A stretch of DNA of 22,405 nt from Candidatus Krumholzibacteriota bacterium (lineage in GTDB: Bacteria; Krumholzibacteriota; Krumholzibacteriia; Krumholzibacteriales; Krumholzibacteriaceae), in the NCBI GenBank assembly GCA_030672805.1, contig DAOVFR010000010.1, positions 1 through 22,405 of the forward strand. The letters run 5' to 3'. A program made the position numbers and the translations under genes. The notes under the pieces are model-generated. The model was not told the DNA's origin. It worked only from the letters and a program-made list of their open reading frames with translations, and did no database searches. Within the stretch, counting starts at the first letter, position 1. Each line of letters starts with the position of its first letter. Positions 1 to 9,200 of the stretch are shown here, one piece after another.

Positions 1-1604
1 GGCGGTTCCGCCTCCGCCTCCGGCGCCGCATCGGCTTCCGCGTCCGCCTCCCCCTCCGGCTTCTCGTCGGCGTCCGGGTCCGCCACCCCCGCCGGCTTCT
101 CGTCGGCTTCCGCTTCCTCCACCCCCTCCGGCTTCTCGTCGGCTTCCGCTTCCTCCACCATATCTTCGGGTGCCTCGTCCACGTCCCCCCCGTCACCCTC
201 CTCATCATCGAGATTCCCAAAGAGTTCTTCCTCCGTAAGAACCACTTCCTCCTTCTTCTCCTCGGTTTCGCCGCCTAATACCTCTTCGTCGAAGAGCGGC
301 TTCTCGGCCGCAGCCGATTCTTCTATCTCACGAACGAGGAGCTCCTCGAGTGCCTTGTTCAGCTCCTCCATCGTCTCGGCAGCGGTGCTCGCCAGCTTTT
401 CGGCCGTTTTCCCGCCAATACCGTCGATGGCAAGCAACTCCTCGGTGGGCGTCTTGTACAGCTTCTGAACGGTGAGGATGCCGATGTTCTTCAGTTTCTG
501 GGCCATGCGGGGCGTTACACCATACATCTCGGAGATGTCCATCTGCAGTTTCTGCCCGAGTTTATCTCTCCGCTCCGCCTCTCTCGCCGCCATGAGATCG
601 ATCTTCCAACCAGTAAGTTTCGATGCGAGCCTTACGTTCTGCCCCTCCTTGCCGATTGCGAGCGACAGCTGGTCGTCCTCGACGATCGCGAGCACCTCGT
701 TATTAGCCTCGTTGAACCGCAGTGATGAAACCTTCGCAGGTGCCAGGGCCCTCGAAACCAATTCGGACGAGATCTCGCTCCAGTTCACGATATCGATCTT
801 TTCCCCGTGCAGCTCGTTCACGACCGCCTGCACCCGGGACCCCTTCATACCGACACACGACCCTACCGCGTCAACCTTGTCGTTCCTGGAATGAACGGCG
901 ACTTTCGACCGGCCGCCCGGCTCGCGCGCGATGCTCTTGATCTCGACATCGCCGTCGAATATTTCGGGGACCTCCTGCTCGAAAAGCTTCCGGAGAAACT
1001 GTTCGCTCGTCCTCGATAGTGTGATGAGGGGACCCTTCGCCTCCTTGTCGACCTCGAGAATGATGGCACGTATCGTGTCTCCCTGGTTGTATCGCTCCTT
1101 GCGGATCTGCTCCCTGAGGGGAAGATAGGCTTCCGCCCTTCCCAGGTTCACCAGTATGTTGCCCCTGTCCACCTGCCTGACCGCGCCGGCCACGATCACA
1201 TTCACCTTATCCTTGTAATCATCGAAGATACGTTCCCGCTCCGCCTCCCGCACTTTCTGCATCAGTACCTGCTTCGCCGTCTGGATGGCGTTGCGGCCAA
1301 ACTCCTCGAGCGGGAGAGCCTGCTTTACCTGGGCGCCCGTTTCCGCCTCCTCGTCGATCTTCCGTGCTCTTTCCAGCGTAAGTTCGCGTACCTCGTCGGT
1401 CACCTCCTCGACAACGTTATAGATGCGGCATATTTCAAGAACACCTTTCGACTCGTCGAGATTCACCTCGATCTCCGCCTCCTGGCCAAGCGAGCGTTTC
1501 GCAGCCGATACGAGGCTCGCCTTGATGGTCTCGATAAGTGTATTCTTGTCGACCCTCTTCTCGCGAATCACCTGCGAGAAGGCTTCGATAAAACCATCGT
1601 TCAT
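1..1604 (-). CDS. nusA: Transcription termination/antitermination factor NusA, 3' end cut by the window edge
   Basis: NusA binds RNA polymerase and nascent RNA and controls pausing, termination and antitermination. 534 codons are visible without a stop. The order is an N-terminal polymerase-binding domain (about 1-125), an S1 domain (about 135-200), KH1 with a GMKG loop near residue 252, KH2 with GKEG near 318, then a helix-hairpin-helix segment (about 363-404, containing IDGIGGKTAEKL). This replaces the acidic AR repeats of E. coli NusA. From about 410 the chain is very acidic, and from about 480 it is a 12-residue tandem repeat. The ATG at 1604 is preceded by GGGAG nine bases upstream. It follows rimP by 92 bp, the usual rimP-nusA order (ylxR and infB would be expected beyond the left edge). 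A near-consensus promoter lies in that gap. The identification is firm; the length of the tail is unknown. Confidence 0.96.
   Translation of the reverse strand, partial: MNDGFIEAFSQVIREKRVDKNTLIETIKASLVSAAKRSLGQEAEIEVNLDESKGVLEICRIYNVVEEVTDEVRELTLERARKIDEEAETGAQVKQALPLEEFGRNAIQTAKQVLMQKVREAERERIFDDYKDKVNVIVAGAVRQVDRGNILVNLGRAEAYLPLREQIRKERYNQGDTIRAIILEVDKEAKGPLITLSRTSEQFLRKLFEQEVPEIFDGDVEIKSIAREPGGRSKVAVHSRNDKVDAVGSCVGMKGSRVQAVVNELHGEKIDIVNWSEISSELVSRALAPAKVSSLRFNEANNEVLAIVEDDQLSLAIGKEGQNVRLASKLTGWKIDLMAAREAERRDKLGQKLQMDISEMYGVTPRMAQKLKNIGILTVQKLYKTPTEELLAIDGIGGKTAEKLASTAAETMEELNKALEELLVREIEESAAAEKPLFDEEVLGGETEEKKEEVVLTEEELFGNLDDEEGDGGDVDEAPEDMVEEAEADEKPEGVEEAEADEKPAGVADPDADEKPEGEADAEADAAPEAEAEP
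22..165. repeat. 36-bp tandem repeat encoding the acidic NusA tail
   Basis: Four consecutive 36-bp units start at 22, 58, 94 and 130. The units at 94 and 130 are nearly identical (first 29 bases the same). The unit at 58 is moderately diverged and the one at 22 more so. On the coding (minus) strand each unit gives 12 residues of the pattern EEAEADEKPEGV. The array may continue left of the window. In-frame units with graded divergence suggest expansion by slippage or unequal recombination. Confidence 0.85.
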
Positions 1605-1634
1605 GTTTTCTTGCTCCCGTCAGATATTCATAGG

Positions 1635-1663
1635 ATTCTAGTCCAAGCGCACGCAACTGTCAA
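1635..1663 (-). promoter_or_regulatory. Strong sigma-70-type promoter for nusA
   Basis: On the minus strand the -35 hexamer TTGACA (1663-1658) is separated by exactly 17 bases from TAGAAT (1640-1635). The match is 6/6 and 5/6 to the consensus. The expected start, near 1628, leaves a leader of about 24 bases holding the GGGAG ribosome binding site of nusA. It is the best promoter in the window and would let nusA and downstream genes be transcribed independently of rimP. Confidence 0.75.
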
Positions 1664-1696
1664 AATCATTCCAGACCGGGCGAGGCCGGATAATCG

Positions 1697-2182
1697 TCAG
1701 ACCCGGTTCTTACCGCCCCGGATGTCCCATTTCTCCCCATGCAGGTTTGCGGAGATGATCGAGTCGAACGGGATGCTATGCTCTTCACCATTTACTGACA
1801 GCGCCACCGCCCCATCAGACATGTTCACAATCGTCCCGAAGATTTTTTTACGCTCTCCGTTCCCGGGTTCATGGACGATCTTTACCTCCCTGCCTCGAAA
1901 CCGCCTGAAGTGATCGGGCGTCGCAAGCGGCCTGTTCATCCCGGGTGAAGATACCTCCAGGTTGTACGGCCCCTGCACGGCCTCCTCGCCGTCGAGGGCA
2001 AACCCCACGGCCCTCGTTACCTGTATGCAGTGGTCGAGAGTCACACACTCATCGGGGTTATCGATAAAAATCCTGATGATCTGCTTCCTGCCCCTGAGCG
2101 ACGTCTCGAGTTTCACGAGCTCGAAGCCGAGATGCTCCAGTTCACAGCTGACCAGCGCTTCGAGGCGCTCTTCCGTCCCCAC
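1697..2182 (-). CDS. rimP: Ribosome maturation factor RimP
   Basis: RimP assists assembly of the 30S subunit. The protein (161 aa from the start chosen here) has the family layout. An N-terminal alpha/beta domain contains FELVKLE and the conserved IRIFIDNP strand, followed by DHC...TRAVGFALD and the highly conserved LEVSSPGMNRPL. A C-terminal SH3-like barrel follows (GREVKIVHE, IFGTIVNM). The open frame extends to 2239 with an ATG. I prefer the GTG at 2182 because a perfect GGAGG lies seven bases before it and because the product then has the normal family length; the extra 19 residues (rich in Gly, Pro and aromatics) do not look like RimP. It lies 92 bp before nusA, its usual partner. Confidence 0.93.
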   Translation of the reverse strand: MGTEERLEALVSCELEHLGFELVKLETSLRGRKQIIRIFIDNPDECVTLDHCIQVTRAVGFALDGEEAVQGPYNLEVSSPGMNRPLATPDHFRRFRGREVKIVHEPGNGERKKIFGTIVNMSDGAVALSVNGEEHSIPFDSIISANLHGEKWDIRGGKNRV

Positions 2183-2205
2183 GCCGGGCCCTCCGGGAAT
2201 ATACC

Positions 2206-2230
2206 AAAATAAATGGGGCGACCCCGCCCC
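2206..2230 (-). terminator. Hairpin with T-rich tail between the M28 gene and rimP
   Basis: Read on the minus strand, GGGGCG-GGGT-CGCCCC (2230-2215) is a perfect 6-bp GC stem with a 4-base loop, followed by ATTTATTTT. It lies 64 bp after the stop of the M28 gene and 33 bp before the rimP GTG. It could end the sprA-M28 transcript or act as an attenuator in a rimP leader. The T tract is interrupted by one A. Confidence 0.55.
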
Positions 2231-2243
2231 AAAACTCACTCAA

Positions 2244-2272
2244 TGTCTAGCTCAATATCAGGCCGAAATCAA
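2244..2272 (-). promoter_or_regulatory. Weak promoter candidate for rimP
   Basis: On the minus strand TTGATT (2272-2267) is 17 bases from TAGACA (2249-2244). The match to consensus is modest (4/6 and 3/6). If used, transcription would start near 2237, just before the hairpin at 2230-2215, so the leader would contain the terminator-like structure. A low-confidence call from spacing alone. Confidence 0.22.
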
Positions 2273-2293
2273 GTAAAATATTTCATTGCCCCA

Positions 2294-3202
2294 CTATTCG
2301 CGCCCCCATAACAGCGAAAGCAGAACTTTCCCCACGTCTCCAAGGCTCCCGGGAGAGCACTTGTCCGGGGTATCCTCGAGTGTATGCCAGTAGGCGTAGT
2401 CGAAATCGATCAGATCGACAGCCGGGATGCCCACCTGGATAAAGGGAAAGTGATCGTCAATGATCGCCGGCCCATCCTCCCGTCTGAATGACCCGGCATC
2501 CATCTTTTCCGCGATCGAGTATATCTCATCGACCAGCTCAGGCGAGGCAGCCCTTGAATATCCCTCAATGGGGATCTCGGTGTTCCGCTCACCGATCATA
2601 TCGACGATGACAACGGCGCTCGGCCTGTACCCGCGAAGGTTGTTCGCGAAATATGTCGAGCCGAGAATGTAATCCTGCGGAATTCCTTCCTCGCCGTAGT
2701 CCTCCCCGTCGAAGAACACGATATCCACCCCTATGGGAGGGGGGTGCTCGCCGAGGACCCGGGCGATCTCGAGAAGCACCGCCACGCCGCTGGCACCATC
2801 GTTCGCGCCGGGAATGGGATGTGCCCGGTTCGCAGGGTCCGGGTCCCTGTCCGCCCGCGGCCTCGTGTCATAGTGCGCACCCAGGAGTATCCGGTGACGC
2901 GACTCCCTGTTGTAGTTGCCGATAATGTTGACGAGCGAGAGGGTATCTCCAGTCGTGAGGATACCCTCGAAAGGCTGCAGTGAAACGTTTGCACCGAAAC
3001 CTTTCAGTTTCCCGACGAGATACCGCTGGACAAGCCGGTGCCCCGTCGATCCCGGATACCGCGGTCCGATACGGCACTGTTCGAGAAGGAAGGTATATGC
3101 CGAGTCGGCGTCGAAGGAGGGAACGTTACTGCTCCCGCATCCGTACAGGGCAGCGGCGGCCAGGGCGGCACAGAACAGCGGAACGAGCGTATACGTCTTG
3201 AT
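2294..3202 (-). CDS. M28-family zinc lipoprotein, glutaminyl-peptide cyclotransferase-like, apparent ATC start
   Basis: A predicted periplasmic lipoprotein of 302 aa. Residues 2-22 form a lipoprotein signal peptide ending in ALYGC (lipid on Cys22). The M28 metal-site elements appear in order: GAHYD (108-112), PGANDGASG (131-139), FFDGEDYG (163-170, catalytic Glu167 with Asp168 as probable zinc ligand), VDMIGE, IIDDHFPF and YWHTLEDT. The EDYG and WHT motifs resemble bacterial and animal glutaminyl cyclases more than typical aminopeptidases, so it may form N-terminal pyroglutamate; peptidase activity is the alternative. No ATG, GTG or TTG exists in frame before the GTG at 2785, which would lose HYD and NDG. 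ATC at 3202 has GGGGGA six bases upstream and sits exactly at the signal peptide. The gene starts 19 bp after the sprA stop and is probably co-transcribed with it. Family sure; start and exact activity less so. Confidence 0.8.
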   Translation of the reverse strand: MKTYTLVPLFCAALAAAALYGCGSSNVPSFDADSAYTFLLEQCRIGPRYPGSTGHRLVQRYLVGKLKGFGANVSLQPFEGILTTGDTLSLVNIIGNYNRESRHRILLGAHYDTRPRADRDPDPANRAHPIPGANDGASGVAVLLEIARVLGEHPPPIGVDIVFFDGEDYGEEGIPQDYILGSTYFANNLRGYRPSAVVIVDMIGERNTEIPIEGYSRAASPELVDEIYSIAEKMDAGSFRREDGPAIIDDHFPFIQVGIPAVDLIDFDYAYWHTLEDTPDKCSPGSLGDVGKVLLSLLWGRE

Positions 3203-3221
3203 GCCTGGTCCCCCGGAAACG

Positions 3222-6200
3222 CTAGAAAGTGAATTCCATCGATATATTGATACCCATCCTGGTAAATATATAACCCGTTATCCCGCCAGAAGATCGTGAA
3301 TAGTTCATGCTGAGCGCCCCCGTCATCGTGTTGCTGAACTTGTATGACGCACGGGGCGATATGGCAATCGTGCTCGCGGGCGGTGATTTGTAACTCGAGG
3401 TTGAAGAATACTGCAACCCCAGGGCGGTGGTCAACCTGCTTTTAAATTTGATCTTCCTGTTCTTCAGGAACGGAAGCGGCACCCCGAATCCCCTCGTTCC
3501 CTCGAAACTGTATTTTGTATCGAAAGAGGTGGCCCAGGTCTGGTTCCACATTTCCTGACTGCTCTGTATCCAATCCTTCCTGTTGTACGAGAACGAAACG
3601 GTCGTCGAGATCCTGTTCTTCCACTCGAGATTCCAGTTCGGGGTTAAGCTATAAGTCGTCGACTCTCCCCGCCGGTCCTTTGAATGCTTTTTCTCGAACC
3701 TCATCGTCAGACTGCTGTATTTGACGAACCGTTTCATGAGACCGAATTTCTCCAGACCGGTCCAGTTGACGCTGAGGGTCGGCCACGTGATATCCCTCGT
3801 TCTGATAATACTCCCCTGGATCTCCTGGGTGCCTTGCCGGACGTTTGCCCTGATGTCTAAATCAAGATTCGATGTCAGGGCCATACCGGAGCTCATGTCG
3901 ATAACAAAGGTTCCCGTCGCGCGGTACGGCTCGTCAAGAACGGTGCTGTCGGACTGTCCCAGTGCATTCGCTGCATCGGTCAGGCCGAATATATATCCCA
4001 AACCCGCCCGTTCATACAGGCGCTGGTAACTCGTGTTCCGGTTGATATTGATAGACGTTCTGACGGGATCCACCCGGCCGATGAGAAGCATCGTCTTCTT
4101 GACAATTATCCAGGGATCATACGGCTCCGCTGCAACCGAGTCGGGCGGCGCTTCCTCTTCGGTCTTTTCCCCAACCCCTTTCTCTTTCTTCTTCTCTTCT
4201 TCCTCTTCTCTGCTGTCGGGTTTCTCAACTCCCTCGGACGACCGTTTCACCCCAAGCCCTTCCCCCACCTTTTTTCTGTCCCTGTCCGCCAGGTCCGAGA
4301 ACGGTTTCTGTGCGGGCGGCTCCTGTGCGGACTGTTGTGGAGGAGGTTCCTTGTCGCCGAAGATCGATTCCTGTTTCCCCGCCTTCCCGCTCGACTTCGG
4401 CTTCTGCTTCTCTTCCATCATCTGCTTGAACCTGCTTTTCCGGTCCATGCTCGTCGACGAACCCTTCCGTTTCCGTCGACCACTCCCTTCACCCTCGCCG
4501 AGGAGATTCACGATTCGGCCGAAACGGGTGACAAACCCCCCGATATCTGTATCGAAAGTTATATTGATCTTTCTGTTCATATTGGCGTCACGCGTTCCGA
4601 ATGGATCGTTTCCCTGCCGCATGCTTGGTCGCAGGTCCTCATGGTAGTAGGCGCTGTATTCAAACCGCGGATGGAACAGGGACAAGAGAAAGAGATTCTG
4701 ACCGGGCTGAAACTGCATGTTGAACGACTGTGTATAGTCGGTCCGGTGCCCGCCGAGAACATCGGGGTCGAGGTTTCTCCTTTCCTTCATGGCGAAATTG
4801 ATCTTCACCGATTTGAACGGGTCGTAGATCGCGTTGATATCGTTGTTCCAGCCAGAGTTCTTGACAACCGGACGAAGCACGAACTCGCCCCCACTCAATG
4901 AATAGTTGCGCCGGCAGCTCCGCGATGCGTTGCTCGAGTAAGTAAAACTGGTGAGCCAGTAACGCCACTTCACGTTCCTGAACAGCTTGAGCTCCCTTCC
5001 CTTGCGGAAGTGAACCTGGTAATTCAGGTTTGCGTTTCTCGTCCACGAAGTATCCCTCATGGTCGATGAATGCATGCTCCGCTTGGAATAGTTCATTCCG
5101 GCCTTGAGATTGTCGAACAGGTTTCGCATGATGAAGTTGTTCGAACCGCTCCTCCCGATCGAAAGGCTCAGTGAATAATTCCTGCCGAGGCTCTTCAGGC
5201 TGTCCTGAACAGCACCGTCAATGATCTCGATATCACTGTTCGGGATGTATTTCGGGAGCGATTTCGTCGATGAATAAGCAGCCGAGAACGGAAGCCTGAA
5301 TCCCCCCGTTGGAATAATATGGTTGACCTCCGTCTTTCCCGACATATTGAGGCTCGTTGACGTCACTCCACTGCCCTTTTTCTGGCGGAGTGTCCGGAAC
5401 TCGGGACCGGTCCTCTGCCACTGCCCGGAAAATGAAATGACGTTACCGAAATTTGCCTGGAAGCTCGTCCTCTCGGCATGATCGATGTCACGACGAACGT
5501 TGGTAAGGATAATATCATTGAAGAACACACGCCCACCCCTGACCGTATCGAGATGGCGGTTCCGCAGCCCCGCAAAGAGAAACCGGACCTGGAACAGCGT
5601 CGGGTCGCCCACGATCCTCGCCGTGTATTTCCTGTCCGGATTGATCACGTCGCGGACCTCACCCTCGATCAGGTTCTCATCATTGCCGATCTTCAGGTTC
5701 GAGAGATCACTCAGGCTGATCCTCACCTGGTACCACTTTCCGGAGCGGTAGTTCTTCATCGGCACCTCGAGCTCGTAGTAATTCGTGCTGTCGAACGCGA
5801 TCTGCAGGTAGAAATCGGTCTCGAGCGCCTCCCGGTTTCCCTGGATGAAGAATTGCAGCTCGCGATACTGCTGATAGTTCTGACCGGAACCGAAAAACCG
5901 CTTCATCACCCGGAATCCGGTCTCGCCGGGCAGGTTGCTGAACTCGAGAAGCAACGACTGTTCCCTGTTCTCGATCCCTTCCTCCAGTTCGACGTCGTAG
6001 GGCGATTCGTAATCATCGAAATCCTTGTTGTTGATGACACCGACCGTGACATTGGTCGAATCCATGCTGGTTATGCGGCCGTCGAGGTCCCTGATGCCGT
6101 CGAACTCCCACCTGTTGCCCACGAACTTGATGCCGGCGATCTGGACAAGATTGGATTCTCTTCCCTGGACAAAATCGATATTCTCGACCCACATCCTCAT

Positions 6201-9200
6201 GTGCTGGATTCGATCGAGCCGGGGCATTATCGGGGAGGTCTTGATGATCTCCGCCCTGGAGAGATCGATCCGGTACATTCTCCAGGACTTGTTCGTGTTG
6301 ATATAGGTGCCCCCCGGATTCCTCTCGTTCCAGTAATCGGTGTACCGGCCGCCCTGGTAATCCCGCTGCACGTCGATGATCGCTGTCTCGTCGAGCTGCA
6401 CGGCGAACGAATAGTAACTGTTTACCTCGTTCAGGGTCCCGTCCTTGTCAAGGTCCTCGGTATCGTGAATGCCGTTCCTGCTCCTTGCGTTGATTCCCTC
6501 GAAGAACTCGTTTTCCGCGTTGTAATATTCCTTGAGATCCCCCCGCGGATATTCTCCCCCCTCACCCTCGAATCCGGTATCGTCCGTATTGTCCCAGGTA
6601 TAATCGGGTGGCTGATTCTCCCGTTCATCATCCTTGATACCCTTCCACGGCTGCCAGAAATCCTCGTCGACCTTGCCGAAGTCGAAATGCAGTATCCCGT
6701 TTCGGAGGAGCGAATCGGGCTGATAATCATTTACCCATATCTCGAGGTACTGGGCCGTCGAGAGATCGATACCGCCGGGGAACCCGGTCATGACACCGCA
6801 CCAGCTCCCCTCCTCCGGTTCGACGGCCTTCAGAATAAGAGACGAAACCGTGGCGTTCTCCCGCCTGTCGAGTCCGGGGTTGAGGTCCCGTTTGCTCGCG
6901 GAGATATGACCCTGTATGATGTGGCTCGGGTTGTACCAATAGAAGGAACTCCTATCCACAACGTTTCCCGTATCGGGTTCGATAGTCGAGCCGGGCGGCT
7001 GTATCGGCGGGCTCGACTCGTACCAGACACTCCTGGCGAGCGTGATATTGTCGCTGTCCTCGATCCCTTCCATGTCATCGATAAAGGCCCTCCCCTTCAC
7101 ATTGGGATCGGGCATGCTCACGGCGATCTCGCCGTCGAACTGGAGGTTGCTCTCGACATCGGTGTCGACACGGGGCAGGAGGTTCACTAGCGACGTCATC
7201 CAGCCGGGGGTGAATCTGAAACTCCCGTTGATGTCGGCTGCCATCACCCTGCTCGGCTCCTCTCCGAGCCGTGGGTCGTACTTAGGCGATCCGACCGAAT
7301 TGTAGAGAAATATCGCATTGAGCCTGGAGTTTGCCGAAAGGTGGAGATTTCCGCCTATGCCGATGAGCGAGGTTTTCCCCCCACCGACGAGCGGTTTGTG
7401 CTGGTAGTCGATCGAGACGCGGGATTCAGGCCCCATCTCGTTCAGGATCTCCCCCTTGAGCGTCACCGTCCCGCCGAGGTAATCGATGTCATAGTCGGTG
7501 CCGCGTGTCAGTTTCCTCCCGTCAACGGCCACCGCTTCGCTGCCCGCGATGATGTCGAACGCGCTGAGCTGGAAGTTGCGCTGGCTTGTCGCCCCTTCGA
7601 TCACTATGTCATACTCGTGAGGGATCATATCGTGGGGATAAACCGAGTCATAGATCGACGGGTTGCGTTGCAGATACTCGTAGAGCGTATCGAGCGAACC
7701 GCTCTTCTCGAGATCACGTTCGTCGAGCAATTGTTCCATGAACCAGAAGGGAGGATTGAACGGCTCCGGCCACGGAAACTGTATGTAGCCGAGACCGAGA
7801 TTCAGTACGTCCGGAAGATTGTCGATCTTACCGTCCGGTTCGAGCTCGTTGTTATCGTTGTACCTGTCGAGGCCGAAAAGTCTCAGGTACGTCACTCCGG
7901 ACGAGTCGTTGACATCGGGGTTGAACCCGCGTGAACGATAGTACTCGATTTTAACTTCGAGCTGATCGTAGGTGATGTCCGTCATACCGAGCGAATAGAT
8001 ATTACGGAACATCATCCGCCAGGTGGACGAAAGGGGGCCATTGGGTAAAAAGTTGATATCTTCCGGGCAGATGAGCTCCGCCCTGATCGGGCTCGACTTG
8101 GTGTTTCCCCTCGACGCGCTCTTGTAATCGCCGATGACAATTCCATTGTCTTTCTTGTAGCAGATGGCGAGTGTCCGCTGGTCATCGAGGGGCCGGAAGA
8201 GCCTGATCCCGACGTAGACGATAGCGCCCTCCCCCTCGCCCTCGCGCCACTGAATATAGTCAAAATCCTCGCCCCATATATACTTCTTGAACAGCTTCGT
8301 AACGGTCGAGTCGGCACTGTCGAAGTCGAGCCCGGCGTTGTCAGGCTCAGTGAAGGCCTTCACGTAGAACTTCGCGTCATCATAGGTCGCCTCCTCGTTG
8401 ATATCGCTCCTGAGCGAGACGAACACCTCCACCTCATCCCCTGACGAACCGCCGATAACGGGGTGCACATCGGGGATCTGGTAGTTTTCGTCGGGGACCT
8501 CGAAGTAGAAGAACTGACGCTTGATATAGTTATAGTCGGTGATCTTCGTGCTTCCGGCCGCTCCGCCTGACGAGGTGAAGGTGCCGGTGGCAGTCTCACC
8601 CTCCTCCTTGCTCGCGATAACGGTAAGATCGAGCGGCCCGACCTGTGCCATCGCCTTGACGCCGAAAAGCCCCTTAGCGGAGCCTGAATAGCTGATGAGC
8701 GAGGCTCCGCTCAGCGTGAGATCGGTGTCACCCATCTCGATGAGCTTGATGATCTCGTCGTCGAAGCCCGTATAGTTGATACGCACCTTGTTCGTCGACT
8801 GGATTGCTTCCCCCATGCTTGCATGGTGGATCCCCACGTTGATCTTCTCACCGATCGTACCGTGCAGGTCGACCGAGAGTTGCTGCTGCATCTCGAGATC
8901 GGGAAACCGCTGCTGCTGCGGCCTCCCCTCGGTCTGCGGGCAGTTCGAGCACCAGTTCGACTCCCCACCGATCGTGATCTTCTCGCTCCCCGAGACGCTC
9001 AGGTTCGTCTCCTCGCCCCTGCCGATGATCCGCTCGATCTGCTTCGGCAGCTTCACCGGTATATCGAACGAGAGCAGTCCCCTGCCTGCCTTGTCCTCCC
9101 GTGCCCGCTGGAGGTTGTACCGCACCTCCTCGCGCCAGATATATTTGAGCTGGGTTTTCCTGGCCCGTTCCTCGTGCGACCGGACCGTTCTGACCGAAAC

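Noticed and set aside
5478..7190. A 570-codon open frame on the plus strand opposite sprA
   Set aside because: It is antisense to a clearly real SprA segment. Its product is a monotonous Val/Asp/Leu/Ile/Pro/Arg mix with no motif, as expected from GC-rich codon bias on the opposite strand.
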